Numbered from the stretch's first letter, positions 1 through 5,970 are shown. The stretch: DNA of 5,999 bases from Flavobacteriales bacterium UBA1531 (GCA_002323795.1 DCPZ01000064.1:1-5999), one strand, 5' to 3'. Notes: generated by a model from the sequence alone, not told the origin. A program made the numbers and translations.

Positions 1-1
1 A

Positions 2-253
2 GATCAAATTAACATTGAAGAAGTCGAAGTTCAACAGCTTCCTGAAAAGCTCAGAAACTTAACCCTGGGTGAAATAGATGCCCGAAATCGGATTGGTGTG
101 AATGTGATTGGATTGAGGCGAGCAAATGGAGAAATGGTCATCAATCCCCCTCCCGCGACGGAATTGCATGAAAGCATGAAGCTATTTGTGCTTGGAGATG
201 CCCAGCAAATACGTTCATTGAATGATTACCTCGGAATACAAACTCCGGGATGA
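2..253 (+). CDS. C-terminal end of a K+ channel / TrkA-type potassium transport protein (RCK_C domain), 5'-truncated by the window
   Basis: The reading frame is open from the window edge to a TGA at 251-253 and gives the last 83 residues of a protein. The segment GEIDARNRIGVNVIGLRR, followed by NGEMVINPPPATELHESM and KLFVLGDAQQIRSL, has the layout of a TrkA-C (RCK_C) regulatory domain: R..IGVNVIGLRR.NGE, N-P-P/L, then a short strand ending in LG. In this family the domain follows a Rossmann-fold TrkA-N domain and, in Bacteroidota, often a two-helix pore. It senses ligands or nucleotides and gates K+ flux at the inner membrane. The usual GD before the final strand is replaced by HESMKLFVLGD, a mild variation. 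I cannot tell whether the missing part is a channel pore, a soluble TrkA or a larger antiporter. The family call is firm; the full architecture is not. Confidence 0.8.
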   Translation, partial: DQINIEEVEVQQLPEKLRNLTLGEIDARNRIGVNVIGLRRANGEMVINPPPATELHESMKLFVLGDAQQIRSLNDYLGIQTPG

Positions 254-316
254 GTTAACCATTCAAAAGTTCTTCATTTGTATATTCGGGGCAATACGAT
301 TAATCCCACGCAACTC

Positions 317-1861
317 ATGCACCGTTTTCTGCAGTTTTTGATGGCTCTATCAGCAATTTTTATTTCAACGCGTGCATCAGCGGCTACGATTGATGAACGC
401 ATCAATTCCTTCATGGAACCGTTGACGAACGCCATTATGAAGGTGATTTTCTTCACAGTTTCTTTTGGAGATGGATTGCAAGTGCCGTTTGTATTGATCT
501 GGCTTTTGTTCGGTGCCATTTTTTTCACCTTCTATTTCAAATTCATCAATATCCGAGCATTCGGTCACGCGTTAGACGTGGTACGAGGGAAGTTTGATGA
601 TCCAAACGATGCTGGAGAGGTTAGCCATTTTCAGGCACTGACGGCTGCGTTGAGCGGGACCGTTGGTGTCGGAAACATTGCTGGCGTGGCTTTTGCGGTT
701 TCTTTGGGAGGTCCGGGAGCAACATTCTGGATGATTGTTGCGGGGCTGTTGGGAATGAGTTCCAAATTTATTGAGTGCACGCTGGGAACAAAATATCGCC
801 AGGAAAATGCAGATGGTTCTGTTTCAGGAGGTCCTATGTATTACCTGAGGGATGGGCTGGCCAAGCAAGGAAAGGCAAGGCTTGGAAAGGTGCTTGCAGC
901 GTTGTTTGCTATCGCTTGCATTGGAGGAAGCTTTGGCGGGGGCAATATGGTTCAGATCAACCAGGCGACGAAGCAATTGATTGAAGTCACCGGTGGAGAG
1001 TCTTCATTTTTAATGGGACAGAGCTGGATATTTGGTGTGATCATGGCCATTTTGGTTGGCTTGATTATCATCGGTGGAATCAAGAGCATAGCCAAGGTGA
1101 CAGATAAGGTAGTGCCCTTCATGGTTGGCGTCTACGTGCTGGGCGCACTCGTTGTTTTGTTTGGTAATTTTTTAGCGATACCAAGTGCTTTTGCGCTTAT
1201 CATCTCCAGTGCTTTTTCGCCAGAAGCAGCCTACGGGGGATTGATCGGTGTGCTGATTGTTGGGTTTCAACGAGCAGCTTTTTCAAATGAAGCTGGAATT
1301 GGTTCCGCTTCCATTGCGCATTCTGCAGCGAAGACCAACGAGCCCGTGAGTGAGGGCGTTGTTGCCTTGCTCGAGCCTTTCATTGACACGGTGGTGATCT
1401 GTACCATGACCGCTTTGGTCATTGTGATTTCAGGCTACGGTGAAATTGGTCAGGACGTTGCCCTAGATTTGGCTCAGGCCAAGGATCTTCAGGCCATTGA
1501 ATTGACGAGCAGTGCATTCGCAAAAACAATGAGCTGGTTCCCAATCGTTCTTTCCGGTGCTGTCATTTTATTTGCCTTGTCTACAATGATCAGTTGGAGT
1601 TACTATGGTCTAAAATCCTGGACATTTTTGTTCGGTGAGTCGAAGGCTGCAGACCTTACCTACAAAGCAATCTTTTGTTTGTTTGTCGTTTTGGGGTCAG
1701 CGATTTCAGCGCAGAGCGTATTTGACTTTGGTGATGCTATGATCTTTGCGATGTGTTTTCCGAACGTTTTAGGGCTGTATTTCCTCATGCGAGAAGTGAA
1801 GGAGGATGTGGCTGATTATTTTCGTCGCATCAAATCAGGTGAGATTAAGCGCTACGAATAG
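317..1861 (+). CDS. Sodium:alanine symporter family (AGCS) amino-acid carrier
   Basis: This is an inner-membrane secondary transporter that would import alanine, glycine or a related small amino acid with Na+. With the ATG at 317 it has 514 residues. AGCS hallmarks appear in order: TALSGTVGVGNIAGVAFAV (109-128), SLGGPGATFWM (129-139) with SSKFIECTLGTKYR (148-161), GGPMYYLRDGL (171-181), GGIKSIAKVTDKVVPF (253-268), GFQRAAFSNEAGIGSASIAHS (316-336), NEPVSEGVVALLEPFIDTVV (341-360) and SYYGLKSWTFLFGE (428-441). About ten hydrophobic segments are visible. The first 22 residues (MHRFLQFLMALSAIFISTRA then SAA) look like a cleavable signal peptide ahead of the first core helix, an extension absent from shorter relatives. 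The frame is open from a TTG at 278, but that start would put unhelpful polar residues before the signal peptide, so ATG 317 is preferred; ATG 341 is also possible. Exact substrate cannot be read from the sequence. Confidence 0.93.
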   Translation: MHRFLQFLMALSAIFISTRASAATIDERINSFMEPLTNAIMKVIFFTVSFGDGLQVPFVLIWLLFGAIFFTFYFKFINIRAFGHALDVVRGKFDDPNDAGEVSHFQALTAALSGTVGVGNIAGVAFAVSLGGPGATFWMIVAGLLGMSSKFIECTLGTKYRQENADGSVSGGPMYYLRDGLAKQGKARLGKVLAALFAIACIGGSFGGGNMVQINQATKQLIEVTGGESSFLMGQSWIFGVIMAILVGLIIIGGIKSIAKVTDKVVPFMVGVYVLGALVVLFGNFLAIPSAFALIISSAFSPEAAYGGLIGVLIVGFQRAAFSNEAGIGSASIAHSAAKTNEPVSEGVVALLEPFIDTVVICTMTALVIVISGYGEIGQDVALDLAQAKDLQAIELTSSAFAKTMSWFPIVLSGAVILFALSTMISWSYYGLKSWTFLFGESKAADLTYKAIFCLFVVLGSAISAQSVFDFGDAMIFAMCFPNVLGLYFLMREVKEDVADYFRRIKSGEIKRYE

Positions 1862-1884
1862 AAATGAAAATCTAACGTACAGAT

Positions 1885-2586
1885 TTGGGAAGTCAGAGAG
1901 GAGAGTGGATTTGGATTAAAACGGCTTTGATGTCGTGGATTTTCTTTGGTGTATACTGGTTACAGCTTGATTGGCGGGCTTCACGTGAGTTGGAGAAGTA
2001 TGAGAAAAAATCTGTTCGGGTTTTGCTCAGCGCTTTGGATGAACTTGCGGTTGCAGAACCACGGATGATTAAAAGCAGTTCAGCCCGAATTGCGCCAGTT
2101 GCTAAAGCTTCATTTTCACCACGTCGAACGCAGAGGACGGTTATCGCAGATCGAAGTTTAAACCTCAATATTATTGATAGCGCTTCATTGGAAGCTCTGC
2201 CCCGAATTGGTCCAGTAACAGCGGGTCGCATATGCCGGTTTAGAGAGGCTTTAGGTGGTTTTCACTCGGTAGATCAACTTCACGAAGTTTGGGGCATGCA
2301 TCCGGATCAGTTAAAAGAAATCATTCCATGGTTTCGAGTCGGTTCTGGTGTTTTTCGGCACCTCTGTCTCGATGACGCGTCTTACAATCAATTGCGGTCA
2401 CATCCATACATCCAGTTTGAAGGTGCAGATGCTATCACTGCATATCGCAATGGAAATGGTTTGGAGCAGCTCGAAGACTTGAAAGGAGCAATCCGTGTAA
2501 GTGATAGCTTGTTTCGGCGGTGGTCGCCTTATCTTCGGATCTGTAAATCCAATGAAAATGATATTGAATCAAGAACCCCTGAATGA
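1885..2586 (+). CDS. Membrane-anchored protein with two ComEA-like helix-hairpin-helix repeats
   Basis: The product is 233 residues from a TTG at 1885, or 218 from ATG 1930. The N-terminus SQRGEWIWIKTALMSWIFFGVYWLQ forms one transmembrane segment (about 10-27). The SQRG lead-in resembles the QR-G stretch that precedes this helix in Bacteroidota homologues, which is why I keep the TTG start. A basic, low-complexity linker (31-90) follows, then two helix-hairpin-helix (HhH) units. Unit 1 (about 92-150) contains LEALPRIGPVTAGRICRFRE and GGFHSVDQLHEVWGM. Unit 2 (about 159-218) is more degenerate, with LRSHPYIQFEGADAITAYRN and ending LFRRWSPYLRI. HhH units of this type bind DNA backbone without sequence specificity, as in the competence protein ComEA; DNA uptake or repair is an inference, not shown here. 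It begins 23 bases after the symporter and its end overlaps apt by 35 bases, so it is probably in one operon with both. Confidence 0.82.
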   Translation: MGSQRGEWIWIKTALMSWIFFGVYWLQLDWRASRELEKYEKKSVRVLLSALDELAVAEPRMIKSSSARIAPVAKASFSPRRTQRTVIADRSLNLNIIDSASLEALPRIGPVTAGRICRFREALGGFHSVDQLHEVWGMHPDQLKEIIPWFRVGSGVFRHLCLDDASYNQLRSHPYIQFEGADAITAYRNGNGLEQLEDLKGAIRVSDSLFRRWSPYLRICKSNENDIESRTPE

Positions 2587-3136
2587 GATTGCGCAGTGCG
2601 CTCAATCGGTGAAGGAGTGCATTCTTGATGTTGAAGATTTCCCAATTTCAGGTGTGGCTTTTAAGGATTTGGGTCCGCTTTGGGCGAACCCGGATTTGTC
2701 AGGCCGAGCCATTGAGGCGATGGTTCAAATGGTTGAGGTAAATCAGGGTGTTCCCGACTGTGTCGTTGGCATCGAGAGCCGAGGATTCATCTTTGGATTG
2801 GCTATGGCTCAGCGCTGGAATGTGCCTTTTGTGCCCTTTCGAAAGCCCGGAAAACTCCCTGGTGAATTGAAGCGAGTGGCCTACGCACTGGAGTACGGCA
2901 CAGCAGAATTGGAATGCCAAGTCAATAGCATTCAGGCAGGCATGCGTGTTTTGGTGCATGATGATGTCTTTGCCACAGGAGGAACGGCTCGAGCTGCTAT
3001 GCAATTGGTCAAATCATGCGGCGCAGAGCTCACAGGATGTTCTTTCATCCTTTCTTTGGATGGGTTAAATGGTTCTCAAAATTGGCCATTGCCTGCAGCA
3101 GATAAGACTTGTTTATCATTGGTGCATTTCGAATAA
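2552..3136 (+). CDS. apt: Adenine phosphoribosyltransferase
   Basis: This cytoplasmic purine-salvage enzyme converts adenine plus PRPP to AMP plus pyrophosphate. The 194-residue product has the family signatures: ILDVEDFPISGVAFKDLGPL (24-43), the GIESRGFIFG strand-loop (73-82), VPFRKPGKLPGE (94-105), the flexible loop ending YALEYGTAELE (111-121) and the PRPP-binding motif VLVHDDVFATGGTARAA (133-149) with its paired aspartates. Most bacterial APRTs are about 170-180 residues; here the extra length is mostly a longer N-terminus before the first signature. Two ATGs, at 2552 and 2558, are both usable; the second has A at -3 and -6, the bases preferred at Bacteroidota starts. The frame extends upstream to an ATG at 2501, but that would lie deep in the helix-hairpin-helix gene and adds unconserved residues. 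Translation is probably coupled to the upstream gene through the 35-base overlap. Confidence 0.93.
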   Translation: MKMILNQEPLNEIAQCAQSVKECILDVEDFPISGVAFKDLGPLWANPDLSGRAIEAMVQMVEVNQGVPDCVVGIESRGFIFGLAMAQRWNVPFVPFRKPGKLPGELKRVAYALEYGTAELECQVNSIQAGMRVLVHDDVFATGGTARAAMQLVKSCGAELTGCSFILSLDGLNGSQNWPLPAADKTCLSLVHFE

Positions 3137-3143
3137 AGAAAAA

Positions 3144-4295
3144 ATGAATTTCACAGAATCTGAAAATCAAAAAGCTATCCGTGCAACGGTCCGCGATTTT
3201 GCTCAACGGGAAATCCTGCCTCACCGAATGGATTGGGATGAAAGGCAACATTTCCCTCGAGAACTTTTCACGAATATGGGTGAGTTGGGATTGTTGGGCA
3301 TGTTGGTTCCAGAGAAATATGGCGGCGCGGGAATGGGTTACATGGAATACAAGGTGGCCATCGAGGAATTGGCAAAGGTATGCGGTTCAATAGGTCTGTC
3401 AATGGCAGCTCACAACAGCCTTTGCACCAATCACATCCTTATGTTTGGCTCAGATGAACAAAAACAAAAGTTCTTGCCAAGTTTAGCCAGTGGTAAGCAC
3501 ATCGGCGCTTGGGGTCTGACGGAGGCGAATACAGGCAGCGACGCTATGCGCATGCAATGCACAGCTCGCAGAGATGATGACCGCAAGGGCTGGGTGCTGA
3601 ATGGTACGAAGAATTGGATCACTCATGGTATTTCCTCTGATGTCGCTGTTGTATTGGCAAGAACAGGGGAGCTGCTCGATAGTCATGGCATTACTGCATT
3701 CGTTGTGCTTCGAAATCAGAGCGGCTTTGATGGAGGTAAAAAGGAAAACAAGCTCGGAATGCGCTCCTCGGAGACGGCTGAGATGATTTTTCAGGATTGC
3801 TTTGTGCCAGATAGTCAAGTACTCGGAAAGACTGGCGACGGTTTCATCCAAGCGATGAAGATTCTTGATGGCGGACGGATTTCAATTGCTTCGTTGGCTC
3901 TGGGCATTGCGAAGGGTGCTTATGAATGTGCACGCGATTACTCAAAGGAGCGTGAGCAGTTTGGTCAACCAATCAGCCGTTTTCAGGCGATTTCGTTCAA
4001 ATTGGCTGAAATGTACACGCAGATTGAAGCGGCAGACTTGTTGACCTTACAGGCTTGCTGGAGAAAGGAAAATAGCATGTCGGTGACCAAAGAGTCGGCC
4101 ATTGCGAAGTACGAGGCATCAGAGGTTTGTGTGCGTGTAGCTACTGAGGGCATCCAAGTCCTCGGGGGCTACGGCTACACCAAGGATTTTCCTGCAGAGA
4201 AATACTATCGGGACAGCAAGTTATGCACCATTGGAGAGGGGACGAGTGAGATTCAAAAATTGGTCATTTCACGCGAGATTTTGAAAGATGACTGA
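3144..4295 (+). CDS. Acyl-CoA dehydrogenase family flavoenzyme
   Basis: This FAD enzyme oxidises an acyl-CoA thioester at the alpha-beta bond and passes electrons to electron-transfer flavoprotein, in fatty-acid or branched-chain amino-acid breakdown. At 383 residues it matches the short/medium-chain class. Visible landmarks: N-terminal helical domain starting MNFTESENQKAIRATVRDFA; the flavin/substrate motif AWGLTEANTGSDA in the middle; the beta-domain stretch GWVLNGTKNWITHG; REQFGQPISRFQAISFKLAEM; and the C-terminal LGGYGYTKDFPAEKYYRDSK followed by IGEGTSEIQ. The glutamate of that motif (Glu365) is at the position of the catalytic base in the SCAD/MCAD class. The ATG at 3144 is chosen because it begins the family's usual N-terminus and is preceded by an A-rich stretch; the frame is open further upstream into apt. 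It starts 7 bases after apt. Chain-length specificity cannot be assigned, and no ETF gene is in the window. Confidence 0.93.
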   Translation: MNFTESENQKAIRATVRDFAQREILPHRMDWDERQHFPRELFTNMGELGLLGMLVPEKYGGAGMGYMEYKVAIEELAKVCGSIGLSMAAHNSLCTNHILMFGSDEQKQKFLPSLASGKHIGAWGLTEANTGSDAMRMQCTARRDDDRKGWVLNGTKNWITHGISSDVAVVLARTGELLDSHGITAFVVLRNQSGFDGGKKENKLGMRSSETAEMIFQDCFVPDSQVLGKTGDGFIQAMKILDGGRISIASLALGIAKGAYECARDYSKEREQFGQPISRFQAISFKLAEMYTQIEAADLLTLQACWRKENSMSVTKESAIAKYEASEVCVRVATEGIQVLGGYGYTKDFPAEKYYRDSKLCTIGEGTSEIQKLVISREILKDD

Positions 4296-4309
4296 TTTTT
4301 CGCGATTGT

Positions 4310-4322
4310 TTTGAATTTCAAA
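4310..4322. repeat. 13-base perfect dyad TTTGAA-T-TTCAAA overlapping the rpsU -33 element
   Basis: The six-base arms TTTGAA (4310-4315) and TTCAAA (4317-4322) are perfect inverted copies around a single T. The left arm contains the TTTG of the predicted -33 element and the right arm lies in the promoter spacer. The position would suit an operator, but a short A/T-rich dyad can occur by chance and I recognise no regulator for it. Confidence 0.4.
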
Positions 4323-4340
4323 TCTAGCGCAGTAAATTTG
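4310..4340 (+). promoter_or_regulatory. Bacteroidota-type promoter for rpsU
   Basis: TTTG at 4310-4313 and TAAATTTG at 4333-4340 match the Bacteroidota -33 (TTTG) and -7 (TAnnTTTG) elements exactly, with a 19-base spacer inside the usual range. It lies in the 63-base gap between the acyl-CoA dehydrogenase and rpsU. By analogy with mapped promoters, transcription would start near 4345-4348, giving a leader of roughly 11-14 bases. The motif match is seen directly; the start site is inferred. Confidence 0.78.
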
Positions 4341-4358
4341 CAACCCAATAAGAACACC
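4341..4358 (+). promoter_or_regulatory. Short rpsU leader / translation initiation region without Shine-Dalgarno
   Basis: The bases before the rpsU ATG contain no GGAGG-like element. They show A at -3 (4356), -6 (4353) and -12 (4347), the pattern reported as favourable for SD-independent initiation in Bacteroidota. With the promoter placed at 4310-4340, little or no transcribed sequence remains in which an extended SD could sit. This supports the ATG at 4359 and makes the gene differ from the strong-SD rpsU of many relatives. Confidence 0.6.
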
Positions 4359-4550
4359 ATGCTTTCAATTCCCGTTAAAGAAGGAGACAACATTGAACGC
4401 GCTTTAAAGCGTTTCAAGAAGAAATTCGACCGAACAAAGCGAATGCGCGAACTGCGTGCACGCCGCGAGTTTGTGAAGCCGAGCGTGGTGAACCGAGAGC
4501 AAAGAAAAAAGGCCCGATATAAAAACGGACTAAACATAAAAAATGATTGA
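4359..4550 (+). CDS. rpsU: 30S ribosomal protein bS21
   Basis: This 63-residue basic protein starts MLSIPVKEGDNIERALKRFK and continues with KKFDRTKRMRELRARREF and KPSVVNREQRKKARY, a residue-by-residue pattern typical of Bacteroidota bS21 in both length and content. It binds the 30S platform. In Bacteroidota it helps, with bS6 and bS18, to sequester the 3' tail of 16S rRNA so that SD pairing is blocked. The frame is open upstream to an ATG at 4311, but that would overlap the promoter and add residues not found in the family. It has its own promoter, is followed by a strong terminator, and heads the conserved rpsU-xerC-hpf cluster. Confidence 0.96.
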   Translation: MLSIPVKEGDNIERALKRFKKKFDRTKRMRELRARREFVKPSVVNREQRKKARYKNGLNIKND

Positions 4551-4573
4551 GTAAATCTTTTGTTTTTTAGATG

Positions 4574-4611
4574 AAAAAGGCGAAATTGTCCACGGACCAT
4601 TCGCCTTTTTT
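4574..4611 (+). terminator. Strong intrinsic terminator after rpsU
   Basis: AAAAAGGCGAA (4574-4584) and TTCGCCTTTTT (4600-4610) form a perfect 11-base-pair stem around a 15-base loop. The loop itself contains GTCC/GGAC, which could add an inner helix. A T-tract (4606-4611) ends the structure, and the A-tract on the other arm would let it work on the opposite strand too. It lies 23 bases after the rpsU stop and ends only six bases before the xerC start codon. Confidence 0.9.
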
Positions 4612-4616
4612 GCATT

Positions 4617-5513
4617 TTGAAACTAACCGAATCCCCTGTTGATGGCTTCCTCGCGTTCCTTGAAAAGGAAAAGAGGGGCAGTGTCCACACACTGCGTTGT
4701 TACCGATCTGACTTGAATCAGCTGCAGCGTTTTATGGGTGAAAATTACGAGTGCAGTGACCTCTTGGATGTAAAGTCCGAATGGCTGCGTGGCTATGTTG
4801 TGGAAATGATGAAGCTCGGCAAAGCACCACGAACAATCCATCGAAAGGTCAGTGCCTTTCGCACGTTTGTGCGTTTTGCAAAAAGACAAGGATGGATAGA
4901 GATGGATCCGGCGGATTCGATCGTTCTCCCGAAATTGTCAAAGTCAGTGCCTCAAGTGGTTCCAGAACATGCAATGCGTGAACTGTTCGATGAGTCTGTT
5001 TTTCCAGAAGATTGGAGGGGGCGCAGAGACCGAGGAGTCATGGCGTTGATGTATGAGACAGGTGTTCGGCTCAGCGAATTGGTGGGATTAAATGTTGATG
5101 ATGTGCATACGGAAAGATGTGAATTGCGCGTTATGGGCAAAGGATCCAAAGAACGCAGAATTCCATTGCTCCCCGAGACCATGAAATGCATTGAAAGTCA
5201 CATTCAAGAAAGACCCTTTCATTCAAGGCATTTGTTCATAACTGATGCAGGGCGATCCCTTTATCCTTCTTTCGTCTACAGAAGGGTTCGTCACTACTTG
5301 TCGCTTGTCAGTTCGCTTCAGAAAAGCAGTCCCCACATCCTACGGCACACGTTTGCTACGCATCTTCTAAACCGAGGTGCTGAGTTAGCCGCTGTCAAAG
5401 AGATGCTTGGGCACGCTTCACTGAGTTCGACACAAGTATATACGCATCAGTCTCTGTCACGGCTGAAGGAAGTGCATTCGAATAGCCCTTTGGATAAACG
5501 ACCCAAAGAATAA
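4617..5513 (+). CDS. xerC: Tyrosine recombinase XerC-type (chromosome dimer resolution)
   Basis: This cytoplasmic site-specific recombinase would act with XerD at dif to resolve chromosome dimers. The 298-residue protein has the usual Xer length. It has an N-terminal SAM-like core-binding domain (about 8-100: FLAFLEKEKRGSVHTLRCYR, TIHRKVSAFRTFVRFAKRQG) and a C-terminal catalytic domain. The catalytic set is complete: Arg151 in ETGVRLSEL, Lys175 in MGKGSKERRIPL, His240 and Arg243 in SPHILRHTFATHLL, His266 in MLGHASL, and nucleophile Tyr275 in STQVYTH. Position next to rpsU and hpf is the conserved Bacteroidota locus, which favours a housekeeping Xer over a mobile-element integrase. The start is a TTG; the frame has a stop at 4572 and no ATG or GTG near the beginning, so TTG 4617 is the best choice. 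No promoter of its own was found, and the rpsU terminator lies immediately upstream. Confidence 0.92.
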   Translation: MKLTESPVDGFLAFLEKEKRGSVHTLRCYRSDLNQLQRFMGENYECSDLLDVKSEWLRGYVVEMMKLGKAPRTIHRKVSAFRTFVRFAKRQGWIEMDPADSIVLPKLSKSVPQVVPEHAMRELFDESVFPEDWRGRRDRGVMALMYETGVRLSELVGLNVDDVHTERCELRVMGKGSKERRIPLLPETMKCIESHIQERPFHSRHLFITDAGRSLYPSFVYRRVRHYLSLVSSLQKSSPHILRHTFATHLLNRGAELAAVKEMLGHASLSSTQVYTHQSLSRLKEVHSNSPLDKRPKE

Positions 5514-5521
5514 TTCAATCC

Positions 5522-5830
5522 ATGCACATGCAGGTACAAATCCACTCCGTTCATTTCGACGCTGACCAGCGTCTCCTGACTTTCGTTGAAAACAAGGTTT
5601 CTAAACTGAGTACTTTTCACGATCAAATCATCAACTGTGAAGTGTTTCTCAGGATTGAGAAAAACGACGCGAAGGAAAACAAGCTTGCAGAAGCCAAGAT
5701 TCATGTTCCAGGGGCAGATTTTTTTGCGAAAAGACGCTCGTCGAGCTTTGAGGCTTCTGTAGATGAAGCTGTAGAGGCCATTCGGCGTCAAATATTGAAG
5801 CAGAAAAAAGCGCGTACCGCTGTTGCTTAA
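5522..5830 (+). CDS. hpf: Short-form ribosome hibernation-promoting factor (HPF/RaiA family)
   Basis: This protein binds the 30S decoding region in starved or stationary cells, blocks tRNA and mRNA binding, and stabilises idle ribosomes. The 102-residue product has the family layout: QVQIHSVHFDADQRLLTFVE, a first helix ending KLSTF, the strand CEVFLRIEKN, ENKLAEAKIHVPGADFFAKR, and the second helix SFEASVDEAVEAIRRQILKQ with a basic tail. It lacks the extra C-terminal dimerisation domain of long HPF, so it is the short type. It lies 8 bases after xerC and is probably co-transcribed with it. ATG 5528 aligns best with the family N-terminus (M-Q-V-Q-I), ATG 5522 adds only Met-His; either is possible. 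Pairing with rpsU upstream and a tRNA operon downstream places it in a translation cluster. Confidence 0.93.
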   Translation: MHMQVQIHSVHFDADQRLLTFVENKVSKLSTFHDQIINCEVFLRIEKNDAKENKLAEAKIHVPGADFFAKRRSSSFEASVDEAVEAIRRQILKQKKARTAVA

Positions 5831-5895
5831 TTGCCGCGAAATCAGTGTTTTGTGAATCACGAATGAAGTTCGCGAGGAAAAGATGCTGTGACCCC
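5831..5895. other. Intergenic spacer after hpf with a weak inverted repeat
   Basis: No coding potential is apparent here. CGCGAA (5835-5840) and TTCGCG (5869-5874) can pair across a 28-base loop that itself holds GTGAATCAC (5852-5860). No T-tract follows, so this is at best a weak, possibly factor-dependent, end for the hpf transcript, and no convincing intrinsic terminator was seen. Confidence 0.3.
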
Positions 5896-5925
5896 TTGTT
5901 ACCACAAGATTCTTTCTTACATTTG
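5896..5925 (+). promoter_or_regulatory. Bacteroidota-type promoter for the downstream tRNA operon
   Basis: TACATTTG at 5918-5925 is an exact match to the -7 element TAnnTTTG, and TTG at 5896-5898 (preceded by C rather than T) serves as the -33 element with a 19-base spacer, the same spacing as the rpsU promoter. Transcription would begin near 5930, about 45 bases before the tRNA. The promoter is placed where a strong stable-RNA promoter is expected. Confidence 0.75.
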
Positions 5926-5957
5926 CCGTCCTGAAAACCGGGGCGATTCGTCTCCTC

Positions 5958-5970
5958 AGTTCTTTGAAAA
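5958..5970 (+). promoter_or_regulatory. boxA-like antitermination element in the tRNA leader
   Basis: AGTTCTTTGAAAA resembles the boxA element of stable-RNA leaders (E. coli rrn boxA is TGCTCTTTAACA) and the GTTCTTTGA sequence often seen ahead of Bacteroidota rRNA genes. It lies between the predicted start site and the tRNA, as needed for recruitment of NusB-NusE. Function here is inferred from resemblance and position only. Confidence 0.45.

Noticed and set aside
281..288. TATATTCG as a -7 element for the symporter gene
   Set aside because: It differs from TAnnTTTG at one base and has no TTTG or TTG about 19 bases upstream, so I do not call a promoter; it remains a weak possibility.
3483..3851. 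Antisense reading frame of 122 codons within the acyl-CoA dehydrogenase gene
   Set aside because: It lies wholly inside a well-conserved coding region and shows no domain features.
4253..4690. Antisense reading frame of 145 codons over rpsU and its terminator
   Set aside because: It runs through rpsU, the promoter, the terminator hairpin and the xerC start, which are all strongly supported on the other strand; its residues show no recognisable domain.
4617..5513. The tyrosine recombinase as a mobile-element or integron integrase
   Set aside because: It has normal Xer length and a complete catalytic set, lies in the conserved rpsU-xerC-hpf locus, and there are no attachment-site repeats, gene cassettes or phage genes around it.
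5835..5874. CGCGAA/TTCGCG inverted repeat as an intrinsic terminator after hpf
   Set aside because: The stem is only six base pairs with a 28-base loop and no T-tract follows.
5447..5905. Antisense reading frame of 152 codons over hpf
   Set aside because: It is the shadow of hpf and the end of xerC; no family resemblance and no promoter or start signal.
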